The notes beneath the pieces were generated by a model. It searched no databases. It had not been told where the DNA came from and saw only the letters and a list, made by a program, of their open reading frames with translations. This document shows, piece by piece, positions 42,465-50,145 of a stretch of 64,000 nucleotides of DNA. The translations under genes were made by a program, and so were the position numbers. Origin of the DNA: Actinomycetota bacterium (GTDB lineage: Bacteria > Actinomycetota > Acidimicrobiia > Acidimicrobiales > Palsa-688); assembly GCA_021323695.1 (NCBI GenBank), contig JAJPKN010000038.1, forward strand, positions 106,739-170,738, written 5' to 3'. Every line of letters starts with the position of its first letter. The stretch's first letter is position 1.

Positions 42465-42704
42465 TCAGACCGCCGCCGTCCCCTGGCGCAGCAGGCTGTC
42501 GGCTTGCCCCACCTCGTCCTCGGTGAGCGGCCCGAACTCCTTCTCGAAGGCGGCCACGGCCCGGCCCAGTGCCTCCAGGCGCAGCCGGTCTCGGGCCGAG
42601 CCGGCAAGCCACGCCGATACGCTCTGGCCCGACCGTCGCGCCGCCGAACGGATCGCCTCACCGAGCTCCAGGTCGAACGAGACGCTCATCTTCTCTACTC
42701 CCAT
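42465..42704 (-). CDS. vapB: VapB-like antitoxin
   Basis: This protein of up to 79 residues has an N-terminal ribbon-helix-helix-like segment (MSVSFDLELGEAIRSAARR, then SGQSVSAWLAGSA) and an acidic C-terminal part that would wrap the toxin. The ATG at 42704 has a leftward TAGGAT -10 box 6 nt before it, consistent with a leaderless mRNA; an internal ATG at 42689 is the alternative. It is likely to repress its own promoter with VapC. Confidence 0.8.
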   Translation of the reverse strand: MGVEKMSVSFDLELGEAIRSAARRSGQSVSAWLAGSARDRLRLEALGRAVAAFEKEFGPLTEDEVGQADSLLRQGTAAV

Positions 42705-42854
42705 AACCCCATCCTACCGTAGTAGGGACTACCGTCGCACGACCCTGGCCGGCGCACGCCCTTGGCCGCCGTGCTACTTCCACCCTCTCCGCCACGCGAC
42801 CTGGTAGGCGACCTGGTACGCGACCTGGGCCAGGCACCCCGGTTGCGCCGCTCG

Positions 42855-42995
42855 GTGCCAGCGTCTACAGTTTGCAGAGCATCCTGTTGGCCAGCGAAAT
42901 CCGGTGAGAGGCCGGTGCTGTCCCGCAACTGTGACCCTGCTCGGGCGAGCCGCCCAGCAGGGCAAGCCAGGTCGCCTGGCCGGCAGGAGTGACCG
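42855..42995 (+). ncRNA. Cobalamin (vitamin B12) riboswitch
   Basis: The conserved core AATCCGGTGAGAGGCCGG (42898-) with CTGTCCCGCAACTGTGA is followed by the B12 box AGCCAGGTCGCCTGGCC at about 42965-42982. The order and spacing match the cobalamin riboswitch. It lies about 80 nt before the SD of btuF, so it should lower btuF expression when cobalamin is plentiful. Confidence 0.93.
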
Positions 42996-43073
42996 AGCAC
43001 GTCGAGGTAGCGCGCTGGTCACAGGGGTTGCCCTGTCTCCGGCATTGTCCCTCGACCACAAGGAGGAATGCCG

Positions 43074-43934
43074 ATGAGACAAAAATGGGCAGTACTGGCA
43101 ACGTCAGTGGCGGCGGTGGCGGCACTAGTGGCAGCACCGGGGCCTGCTGGGGCTTCCCCGCCGGCACCGCCGGAGCGCATACTCAGCCTTTCGGCCAGCG
43201 CCACCCAGATGCTGTACGCGATCGGAGCAGGCAAGCAAGTAGTGGGGGTCGACAAGTACTCGACCTGGCCACCCGGGGCCCCGCGCACCAAGTTCACCGG
43301 CTACGAGTCAAGTGCCGAGGACTACCTGTACCTTCACCCCGACTTGGTGGTCTTCGCCTTCAAGGAGGGCACCCTGATCCAGCAGTTGGCGAAGCTCCAC
43401 GTACGCACCCTCCTGCTCCCGCCGGCAACCAACATCGCCGGCGTCGACAGCCAACTGGCCGAGCTCGGGCGCACCACCGGGCACCTGGCGGCCGCCGAGC
43501 AAGCCGAGGCCCGCCTGGCCCGGAGCATCTCCGCCGCAGAGCGGGAGGCAAAGGGCAAGGGGAGGGGCAAAACGTACTACATCGAGCTCGACCCCACTTA
43601 CTACACGGCCACCTCGGGCACGTTCATAGGTTCGGAGTTCTCCCTTTTCGGCATGCGCGACATAGCCGACCCGGCGGGCCACGGCAACCTTTGGCCGCAG
43701 ATCTCGGCTGAGTACCTGCTCAAGCAAGACCCTGACTACGTGTTCCTAGCCGACACCGTCTGCTGCCACCAGACCCCGGCCTCCTTTGCCAGCCGGCCCG
43801 GGCTCAGCCTTCTCCGGGCAGTCAAGCTCCACCAGGTGATAGGCGTGGACGACTCCGTCGCCTCCGAGTGGGGCCCGCACACGGTCAGCGAGCTGGTCGA
43901 CTTGTTGGCCAGGGTGCTGGCTGCTTCACGATGA
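43074..43934 (+). CDS. btuF: Vitamin B12 / cobamide ABC transporter substrate-binding protein
   Basis: This is a 286-residue exported binding protein of the BtuF/FepB helical-backbone class. It has a signal peptide of about 28 residues, then RILSLSASATQMLYAIGAG and VVGVDKYSTWP, VTxxG-like SSAEDYLYLHPDLVV, and the C-terminal IGVDDSVASEWGPH segment. The start is set by the SD: AGGAGG at 43061-43066 is 7 nt before the ATG at 43074 but only 1 nt before the ATG at 43068. No permease or ATPase gene follows, so btuC and btuD must be elsewhere. Confidence 0.88.
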   Translation: MRQKWAVLATSVAAVAALVAAPGPAGASPPAPPERILSLSASATQMLYAIGAGKQVVGVDKYSTWPPGAPRTKFTGYESSAEDYLYLHPDLVVFAFKEGTLIQQLAKLHVRTLLLPPATNIAGVDSQLAELGRTTGHLAAAEQAEARLARSISAAEREAKGKGRGKTYYIELDPTYYTATSGTFIGSEFSLFGMRDIADPAGHGNLWPQISAEYLLKQDPDYVFLADTVCCHQTPASFASRPGLSLLRAVKLHQVIGVDDSVASEWGPHTVSELVDLLARVLAASR

Positions 43935-45146
43935 GCGCGCTCCCGCGCCGGGCTCGCCCGCAGTGAACTGGTAGGTGGTCACGGACCGGAACGCCTCACC
44001 GGGGTAGAGGACGACCGAAGGCCAACCGGCCTGGCCTATGTGGTGGGGCGAGTCCGGGAAGTGCTGGGTCTCGAGCGTGAAGCCGTCGCCTGGCCGGTAG
44101 CGGCGGCCGCTTGTGCCCGTCAGGTTGCCGGCCAGGAAGTTGCCCGTGTAGAACTGCACCCCGGGCTGGTCCGTGTAGGTGCGCAACGTGATGCCTGTGC
44201 CCGGGTCGAAGGCGGTGGCAACCAAGCGGTAGCCAGAGCCGTTCAGTACCCAGTTGTGGTCGTAGCCCTGGGCTATGGCGAGCTGCGGGCGGGGCTGGCC
44301 CCCACCATCAGGCAGGTCGTAGCGCTCGATGTGCTCCCCGATCGGCCTCAGGGCCCGGAAGTCAAAGGCGGTGCCAGCCACGGGCACGAACGCCCCGGTG
44401 GGCACCAGGTCCTCGTCCGTGGGCTGGTAGGTGTCGGCATTGATCTGCAAGTACTGGCCCAGGGCACTTCCTGACCCCTCACCAGCCAGGTTGAAGTAGG
44501 TGTGGTTGGTCAGGTTGACCACGGTGGGCACGTCGGTGGTCGCGTGGTAGGTGACCCGCAGCGCGTTGTCGTTGGTGAGGCTGTAGGTCACGGTGTTGCA
44601 GACGGTGCCCGGGAAGCCGTTCTTGCCGGCAGGGTCGGTATAGCTCAGCTCGAGGGCAGCGAAGCCAGTGCCTATCTCCGGCCTGGCGGACCAGATCTGG
44701 GTGTTGTAGGAGCCGGGGCCGCCGTGCAGGCTACCGGCCCCTTCGTTGGCCGCCAGCTCGTACAGCTGACCGCCCAAGCTGAAGCGGGCACCCGCGACCC
44801 GGTTGGCACAACGGCCTATGAGCGCGCCGAAGTAGGTGCTGGCCGGGCTCTCGGGTGACGGTTGCAGCTGGCCCTCGAAGTTGCGCACGTAGTCGTCCAG
44901 GGCCGGGAAGCCGAGCACGACGTTCACCAACCGCCCGGCGCGGTCAGGGGCCCAGAGCGACTGGACAACGCCCCCGTAGGTGCTGACCTTGACCGACATC
45001 CCGCGGCTGTTGGTGAGCGTGAACAACTCGACGCACGAGCCATGGGCGCTGCCCCAGGCCACGCTCGAGATGCTCACCGCCCCCGGCCCGCGCCCTTCCC
45101 GGCGCTCGGGCACTTCCAGCCGCTCGGGGCGGACCTCTGTGCTCAT
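43926..45146 (-). CDS. galM: Aldose 1-epimerase (galactose mutarotase)
   Basis: This 406-residue mutarotase interconverts alpha and beta anomers of hexoses. It has GALIGRCANRVAGARF, the catalytic-histidine motif NLTNHTYFNLAGEG, YDHNWVLNG and PGVQFYTGNFL, and the late Glu motif FTLETQHFPDSPH. About 35 extra residues precede the conserved domain. The ATG at 45146 has GGGGAG immediately upstream. The 3' end overlaps btuF by 9 bp on the opposite strand. Confidence 0.93.
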   Translation of the reverse strand: MSTEVRPERLEVPERREGRGPGAVSISSVAWGSAHGSCVELFTLTNSRGMSVKVSTYGGVVQSLWAPDRAGRLVNVVLGFPALDDYVRNFEGQLQPSPESPASTYFGALIGRCANRVAGARFSLGGQLYELAANEGAGSLHGGPGSYNTQIWSARPEIGTGFAALELSYTDPAGKNGFPGTVCNTVTYSLTNDNALRVTYHATTDVPTVVNLTNHTYFNLAGEGSGSALGQYLQINADTYQPTDEDLVPTGAFVPVAGTAFDFRALRPIGEHIERYDLPDGGGQPRPQLAIAQGYDHNWVLNGSGYRLVATAFDPGTGITLRTYTDQPGVQFYTGNFLAGNLTGTSGRRYRPGDGFTLETQHFPDSPHHIGQAGWPSVVLYPGEAFRSVTTYQFTAGEPGAGARSS

Positions 45147-45384
45147 CTCCCCTATGTTAGCGGTCACAACACGTTGGGGACGGCACCCCAAGCCGCCAGG
45201 GGCCCCGGGCCTGCGCTCTACGGCCTCGCCAGGGAGCACCTGCCCAGGGCACCGTCTCGCCAGCTCCCGCCTTCGGGCCCTGCGGCCGGGTGGGCACCAC
45301 GAGCCCATAGCGGGCCTGCGGCGCGGGCCGGCTCCCGCAAAAAGGCGCGTGCCCGGGCCGGCCGCCGGGCGCGGGGCGGGCCGG

Positions 45385-45849
45385 TCAGTTGACCGGGACC
45401 CGGCGGGGCCGGTCGTGGGCGGGCTTGGGCAGGCGGACAGTGAGGACGCCATCGCTCAGGTTGGCCTCTACTTCACTGTCGGCCACCTCACCCGGGAGCA
45501 CCACCTCGTACTCGAACCGGCCCACCGTGCGCTGCTGGCGGCGAAGGACGCCAGAGCGCTCCTTTTGCTTGCGCTCGCCGCGCACGGACAAACGCCTTCC
45601 GGAGACCTCTATGTCGAGGTCACCTTTTTGCACCCCGGGGAGCTCGATCTCCACCAGGTAAGCGTCGTCGGTTTCTTCGATATCGGCCGGCGGCGTGAAC
45701 GGGCCTGCCAAGTAGCTCGGGAACGGCCACCACGAACCGAGGAACTGCGAGATCTGGGCGTGGAGCCGCTCCAGGTCCTCGAACGGGCCCATGCCGGCCG
45801 GCTCGGCGGTAACCGGCTGGTTGCCGTTGCGCAGGACAGGCAGCGCCAT
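45385..45849 (-). CDS. Small heat shock protein (Hsp20/alpha-crystallin family)
   Basis: This 154-residue chaperone has the alpha-crystallin domain at about residues 50-145: PPADIEETDDAYLVEIELPG, SVRGERK and FEYEVVLPGEVADSE. The final ADxxxGVLxVxLPK motif reads LSDGVLTVRLPK. It binds unfolding proteins under heat or other stress. The ATG at 45849 has a GGAGGAGG SD 9-10 nt upstream; the frame upstream of this is not conserved. No HAIR or CIRCE operator was seen. Confidence 0.93.
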   Translation of the reverse strand: MALPVLRNGNQPVTAEPAGMGPFEDLERLHAQISQFLGSWWPFPSYLAGPFTPPADIEETDDAYLVEIELPGVQKGDLDIEVSGRRLSVRGERKQKERSGVLRRQQRTVGRFEYEVVLPGEVADSEVEANLSDGVLTVRLPKPAHDRPRRVPVN

Positions 45850-46024
45850 GACAACCACCTCCTCCAATATCAGTTGCCGTGGTCCAACCAACTGCACCTG
45901 GCCGAGCGAGCCAGGGCGGGGGCCACCGGGTACGACCACACCCGGCTCCCGCCAGCTGGCAGCCCGGTCGCCAAAGTTGACAACCTCGGGCTCAGTTTTA
46001 TTCCCGGCGGCCTTCTCGCTTTGG

Positions 46025-47485
46025 TCAGGGGGCCACCGTGGCCACCTCGGAGCGCGAAGCCTTCACCATGGCGGCTGAGGCGGCCAGGGCCAGGGCCAGC
46101 ACTGCGGCACTGACCACGAAGCCCACGTCGTAGCCGTGCACATAGCCCTGGGCCACCAGGTGGCGCGCAGCTATGTAGCTGGCGGTGGCCGAGGCGGCGA
46201 CGGTGTTGAGCAGGGCAGTGCCGAGCGAGCCGCCCACCTGCTGGGTGGCGTTGACCAAGGCGCTGGCCACGCCAGCATCGTGCGGCTCGACTCCGACCAG
46301 GGCCGTGCTGCTGAAGGCCACGAAGACGAAACCCAGGCCGAGGCTGAGGACCACTTCGGCTGGCAGCACGTGGGTGGCGTAGCTCGTGCCCACGCCGATC
46401 TGGGTGAACCACCCCAGGCCGCCGACCGCCACGAGCAACCCGCCGGCCAGCAGCAGCCGGGGCCCCAGCCTCGGCAAGGCCCGGCTGGCAGCAGTGGCCG
46501 ATACCACGATGCCGCCTGAAAAGGGGAGGAACGCCACACCGCTCCTCAACGGCGAATAGTGCAAAATGCCCTGCAGGTAGTACGTGAGGAACAGGAAAGT
46601 CCCGAACAAGCCCACCCCTACAAGCAAAGAGGCGAGGAAAGAGCCTCCCCGGTTGCGGTCGGCCACGACCCGCAGGGGCAGCAGCGGGTGGGCAACCCGG
46701 CGCTCCATGAGGGCGAACGCCCCGACCAGGCCGGCACCGCCGGCGAGCAAGCCAACGGTCGCCGCCGCTCCCCAGCCGTTCGTCTCGGCCCGGGTGAACC
46801 CGTAGACCATGGCCAGCAGGCCGGCGGTCACCACAATGGCACCGGGCACGTCGTAGTGGCGGTCGCCTTCGGCTCGGCTCTCGCGCACGACTCTCGAGGC
46901 GGCCAGCGCGGCCAGCACCGCTATGGGGGCGTTTATCAGGAGCGTCCAACGCCAGGAGGCGAACTGGGTGAGCAACCCTCCCAGTACCAGCCCGATGGCG
47001 GCCCCGCTCCCAGCCACCGCTCCGTACACCCCGAAGGCTCGGGAGCGCTCCTGGGGGTCGCTGAAGGTCACCTGGAGCAAGGAGAGCGAGGCAGGAGCCA
47101 TCAGGGCGGCAAAGGAACCTTGCAGGGCGCGCGCCGCGAACAGCATGCCGGGGCCCTGCGCCAGGCCCCCGAGGGCTGATGCCGCCGCGAAAGCCAGGAG
47201 GCCGAGCACGAAGGCCCTCTTCCGGCCCAGGTAGTCGGCGACCCTCCCGCCGATCAGGAGCAGGCCGCCGAAGGCCAGGGTGTAGGCGGTCATGACCCAC
47301 TGGCGGTCAGCGACGGAGATGTGCAGGGCGCGCTGCGCTGAAGGCAGGGCTATCGTCACCACCGATGCATCGAGCACGAGCATGAGCTGGGCGATGGCGA
47401 TGACGACGAGAGCCTTGAACCTCTTGGGGTCAGGCAGTGGCCCCGGGCCGGGCGTGAGCGCAGCCCTGGTCTCGAGCATGGTCAT
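46025..47485 (-). CDS. MFS drug efflux transporter, DHA2 family
   Basis: This 486-residue transporter has about 14 hydrophobic helices. It carries QLMLVLDASVVTIALP in helix 1, motif A GGRVADYLGRKRAF and motif C GAVAGSGAAIGLVLGG. This is typical of EmrB/QacA-like multidrug exporters. The ATG at 47485 has AAGGAGAGG 8 nt upstream. It is divergent from a TetR gene with two operator-like palindromes between them, so it is very likely repressed by that TetR. Confidence 0.92.
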   Translation of the reverse strand: MTMLETRAALTPGPGPLPDPKRFKALVVIAIAQLMLVLDASVVTIALPSAQRALHISVADRQWVMTAYTLAFGGLLLIGGRVADYLGRKRAFVLGLLAFAAASALGGLAQGPGMLFAARALQGSFAALMAPASLSLLQVTFSDPQERSRAFGVYGAVAGSGAAIGLVLGGLLTQFASWRWTLLINAPIAVLAALAASRVVRESRAEGDRHYDVPGAIVVTAGLLAMVYGFTRAETNGWGAAATVGLLAGGAGLVGAFALMERRVAHPLLPLRVVADRNRGGSFLASLLVGVGLFGTFLFLTYYLQGILHYSPLRSGVAFLPFSGGIVVSATAASRALPRLGPRLLLAGGLLVAVGGLGWFTQIGVGTSYATHVLPAEVVLSLGLGFVFVAFSSTALVGVEPHDAGVASALVNATQQVGGSLGTALLNTVAASATASYIAARHLVAQGYVHGYDVGFVVSAAVLALALAASAAMVKASRSEVATVAP

Positions 47486-47590
47486 TGTGGGGTCCTCTCC
47501 TTGGGTAGGTGGGGGCAAAGCCGTGGTACGGGCGCGGCGGCCGACCGGGCCTCGCCGGCAAGTGCCCGGCCACCGCCTCGTGGTACTATG

Positions 47591-47635
47591 CGGAACGACG
47601 TCTCCGGATAACCACTATACGGAACTATCGTTCCG
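47591..47635. promoter_or_regulatory. Two TetR-type operators between the MFS and TetR genes
   Basis: CGGAACGACGTCTCCG (47591-47606) is an imperfect palindrome, and CGGAACTATCGTTCCG (47620-47635) is a perfect one with a 4-nt centre. Their centres are 29 bp apart. Between and over them lies a leftward TATAGT -10 box for the MFS gene. Binding of the divergent TetR protein here would silence both genes. Confidence 0.7.
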
Positions 47636-47674
47636 CTTGTCAACACCCCCCAAGACTGAGCGTTCCTACTGGCT

Positions 47675-48301
47675 ATGGCACCTGCGGCCCCCCATCAGCG
47701 AACGACGGCCCCGACCGCCCGCGATGGGCCCAGGGCGGAGCGAGCCGACGCCCGGCGCAACCGGGCGGCGCTGCTGGCGGCAGCCGAGGAAGTCTTCTCG
47801 GAGCAGGGGATCTCGGCCCCCATCGACGAGGTGGCCCGCCGCGCCGGGGTCGGCGTGGGCACGCTCTACCGGCATTTCCCCACCAAGGAGGCACTGTTCG
47901 AGGCGATCGTGGCCGCCCGCATAGAGAGCCTGGCCACCAGGGCAGAGCAACTGGCCCGCGAGCCTGACCCCGCCGCCGCGTTGCTCAGCCACATCTCGGA
48001 GGTGGTCGCCGGCGCGGTGGCCAAAAAGGACCTCTTCGACGAGCTGGCGCGCTGGGGCTACGAGCCCATCGAAAGGGTGCACGCCGAGTACAAGCAACGC
48101 CTGTGGCGGGCAGGAGAGATCCTGCTGCGGCGTGCCCAGCAGGCGGGGGTGGTCCGCCCCGACCTCACCCAGGAGGACCTCACAGCCATGGTCCTGGGCA
48201 CCTGCGAAGGCGCTTGCTGCGCCCTGGTCGACGCTGCCCGCCGCCCAGAGCTGAGCAAACGCATGGTCGAGGTCCTCTGGGCCGGCCTGCAGGCCCGTTG
48301 A
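47675..48301 (+). CDS. TetR family transcriptional regulator
   Basis: This 208-residue repressor has an N-terminal helix-turn-helix (AAEEVFSEQGISAPIDEVAR, then GVGVGTLYRHFPTKEALF). Its C-terminal domain resembles TetR_C regulators of efflux pumps and includes EGACCALVDAARR. It is divergent from the MFS exporter with paired palindromes in between. The ligand is probably a toxic small molecule exported by that pump. Confidence 0.9.
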   Translation: MAPAAPHQRTTAPTARDGPRAERADARRNRAALLAAAEEVFSEQGISAPIDEVARRAGVGVGTLYRHFPTKEALFEAIVAARIESLATRAEQLAREPDPAAALLSHISEVVAGAVAKKDLFDELARWGYEPIERVHAEYKQRLWRAGEILLRRAQQAGVVRPDLTQEDLTAMVLGTCEGACCALVDAARRPELSKRMVEVLWAGLQAR

Positions 48302-48386
48302 GCCACGCTCGGCTGGGGCACCCCACCAGCTCCGAAGACCCCAAGCCAGGGCCCAGCACCGGGAGGGCCATGGAGGGGCCTTGGGC

Positions 48387-48472
48387 GGCGGGCCAGCGCG
48401 CTGGCCGAGCACACGGCCCGCGTCGGGCTCATAACCCGAAGGTCGCAGGTCCAAATCCTGCCCCCGCCACCA
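48387..48472 (+). tRNA. Mosaic tRNA-Met(CAU)-like sequence, probably tRNA remnant or attachment site
   Basis: The 3' part (48421-48472) is a clean initiator-type tRNA half. The anticodon arm is TCGGG-CTCATAA-CCCGA, the T arm is GCAGG-TCCAAAT-CCTGC, and the acceptor strand CCCCGCC, A and an encoded CCA follow. The 5' part instead resembles an elongator tRNA-Met (GGCGGGC, then GCTGGCC and GAGCACACGG). About 9-11 extra bases separate the D arm from the anticodon stem, and the acceptor pair 7-66 is mismatched (C-C). A 16-bp palindrome GGCCAGCGCGCTGGCC (48391-48406) lies within it. It is unlikely to fold as a working tRNA; the 3' half is the usual target of tyrosine integrases. Confidence 0.5.
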
Positions 48473-48975
48473 AGACCGCTGGGCGGGCGCGCACCTCGTG
48501 CAGGGGTGCAGGCGCCTGACCAGCGGTTTCTCGTTTCGGCGCTCGTTGGAGGGGCGGGTATCTCGGGTGTTTTTCTCGGGGCCTGATCAACGCTGCGTAC
48601 GCATGCCGATGCATGGTGTGCGCGGCAAGGCGTGGCCGGTGAGCTGCGGGTTCTCGGCGACGGGTGGGTCGACGGACGCCTCCGGGCCGCTCTTGCGTGT
48701 GCATGCACAGGGCATGCGTACGCACTGCACTGATCAACGAGATCTCGATGGGGACCGCGCCCGAAGTGCTCCTCGGGGTGCTGCGGTGGGATCCCGTCGG
48801 GCGCTCTGGGCGTGCGTTCGGCGCTCCCGGTGCCGCTCGAAGCAGGTGACGTTGCGGTCCAGGGCCATCGTTCGAGCGTGGCGGTCAGTGCCGCACGGTT
48901 ACGGCACGACATGCGGTGGCGCACCTGCGATGAGCTGCACTGGCCTTTGCTGGTTGGCGACGCGTTGGGGACGGC
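48473..48975. other. Gene-free interval after the tRNA-like sequence
   Basis: No supported gene is seen in about 500 bp. The leftward frame reading GRIWTCDLRVMSP through the tRNA is the familiar spurious translation of an initiator tRNA. The block 48583-48740 is rich in inverted and direct repeats. Codon style and gene content to the right differ from the left, so this may be the edge of an acquired segment. Confidence 0.6.
48595..48723. repeat. 13-bp inverted repeat with internal palindrome
   Basis: GCGTACGCATGCC (48595-48607) is repeated inverted at 48711-48723. The perfect 12-bp palindrome TGTGCATGCACA (48698-48709) lies beside the right arm. TGATCAACG occurs in direct orientation just outside both arms (48584 and 48731). 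The arrangement resembles recombination or replication sites, but no protein partner is identified. Confidence 0.7.
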
Positions 48976-50049
48976 TCAGTACGTGGTGTGCGTGAGCCGG
49001 CGCACCTCGTCCAGGGTGCGCTCGGCGATCTCCCGGGCACGACCGGTTCCAGCGGTGAGGACCTCTCGGAGGTAGCGCTGGTCCTTGACGAGCTCGGCTC
49101 GGGCCAGCCGGATCGGTCGAAGTCGCTCGTTGAGAGCGTCGGTGACGAGCCGCTTGAGTCCGCCAGCACCGCCGTCGCCCACTTGCTCGGCAACTGTGAC
49201 CGGGTCCTCGCCGGTGCACAGGGCGGCGAGGAGCACCAGGTTGGCGACCTCGGGGCGCCGGTCCGGCTCGTAGGTGATCCGGCGCTCCGGATCGGTCTTG
49301 GCTCCACGGATGAGCCGGGCGGTGTCGTCCTCGGTGGCGCAGAGCGGGATGGCGTTGCCCCGGCTCTTGGACATCTTGGTGCCGTCGACGCCGAGCAGCA
49401 GCGGTGCTGCGCTCAACAGGGCGTCGGGTTCGCAGAAGTAGCTCCCTTCGGGTGAGTACCGGTCGTTGAAGCGCCGGGCGATAGTCCTGGTCAGCTCCAG
49501 GTGGGGCAGTTGGTCCCTGCCGACGGGCACGACGTTGGCGTGGCAGAAGAGGATGTCGGCGGCTTGGTGCACCGGGTAGGTGAACATCAGCGCGCGCATC
49601 GAGGAGGCGCCGCTCGTGGCGAACTCGTCTTTGACCGTCGGGTTGCGTGACAGCTCGGCCACGCTCACCAGGCTGAGAAACGGCAAGAGGAGCTGGTTGA
49701 GGGCTTCGACCTGGCTGTGGGCGAATATGGTGGAGCGCTCCGGGTCGATGCCCACCGCCAGGTAGTCGGCGACCTGGCCGAGCACGTCAGCGCGCAGGCT
49801 GCCAGGCGCGTCGCGATCGGTGATGGTCTGGTAGTCCGCGATGAGGACCAGCACCTCGACACCGAGGTTCTGGAGACGTACCCGGTTCGCGAGCGTGCCG
49901 AAGAGGTGACCGACGTGCAGCGGCCCCGTGGGTCGGTCGCCGGTCAGGACCCGAAACGCACCAGGAGACGCTTCGATCGCCCGTTCGAGGTGGGCGCTTC
50001 GCTCGGCTCCAGCGACATGCGACGGCGTGGTGGTGGCGGGAATGGACAA
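48976..50049 (-). CDS. trpS: Tryptophanyl-tRNA synthetase, auxiliary (TrpRS II-like) type
   Basis: This 357-residue class I synthetase charges tRNA-Trp. The HIGH motif is GDRPTGPLHVGH at about residues 37-48, and the KMSKS loop is DGTKMSKSRGN. QAADILF and VVPVGRDQLPHLELTR are diagnostic TrpRS segments. The 'GDRPTG' form, rather than 'SGxQPTG' of housekeeping actinobacterial enzymes, matches auxiliary TrpRS such as Deinococcus TrpRS II and, as I recall, the antibiotic-resistant Streptomyces TrpRS1. The TTG start at 50049 is supported by an AGGAGG SD 8 nt upstream. A Trp-rich leader peptide lies upstream, now cut off by an IS256 insertion. Confidence 0.9.
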   Translation of the reverse strand: MSIPATTTPSHVAGAERSAHLERAIEASPGAFRVLTGDRPTGPLHVGHLFGTLANRVRLQNLGVEVLVLIADYQTITDRDAPGSLRADVLGQVADYLAVGIDPERSTIFAHSQVEALNQLLLPFLSLVSVAELSRNPTVKDEFATSGASSMRALMFTYPVHQAADILFCHANVVPVGRDQLPHLELTRTIARRFNDRYSPEGSYFCEPDALLSAAPLLLGVDGTKMSKSRGNAIPLCATEDDTARLIRGAKTDPERRITYEPDRRPEVANLVLLAALCTGEDPVTVAEQVGDGGAGGLKRLVTDALNERLRPIRLARAELVKDQRYLREVLTAGTGRAREIAERTLDEVRRLTHTTY

Positions 50050-50060
50050 CGCAGGTACCT

Positions 50061-50081
50061 CCTGGAGCTCGGGCCTCCAGG
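50061..50081 (-). promoter_or_regulatory. Stem-loop overlapping the trpS Shine-Dalgarno sequence
   Basis: CCTGGAG and CTCCAGG form a 7-bp stem with a 7-nt loop. The arm nearest trpS shares three bases with the AGGAGG SD (50063-50058, leftward). It could limit ribosome access to the TTG start, adding a translational layer to the leader control. Confidence 0.4.
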
Positions 50082-50103
50082 CGGGACGTGCGCTTCGACG
50101 CGA

Positions 50104-50127
50104 GACGGACCGCCCGGAGGCGGTCCG
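50104..50127 (-). terminator. Attenuator-like hairpin upstream of trpS
   Basis: On the trpS strand ACGGACCGCC, four loop bases and GGCGGTCCGT form a perfect 10-bp stem. No U-tract follows, which is common in actinobacteria. In the allele without IS256 this hairpin would begin 23 nt after the stop codon of the Trp leader peptide, the classic position of an attenuator. GGCGG just after the leader stop (51585-51581) could pair with CCGCC of the first arm as the alternative structure. Confidence 0.6.
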
Positions 50128-50145
50128 TTGCACGACAAGCAGACG

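Noticed and set aside
48058..48924. 288-codon leftward ORF containing GRIWTCDLRVMSP
   Set aside because: This is the well-known spurious translation of an initiator-tRNA-like sequence plus opposite-strand TetR; not a gene.
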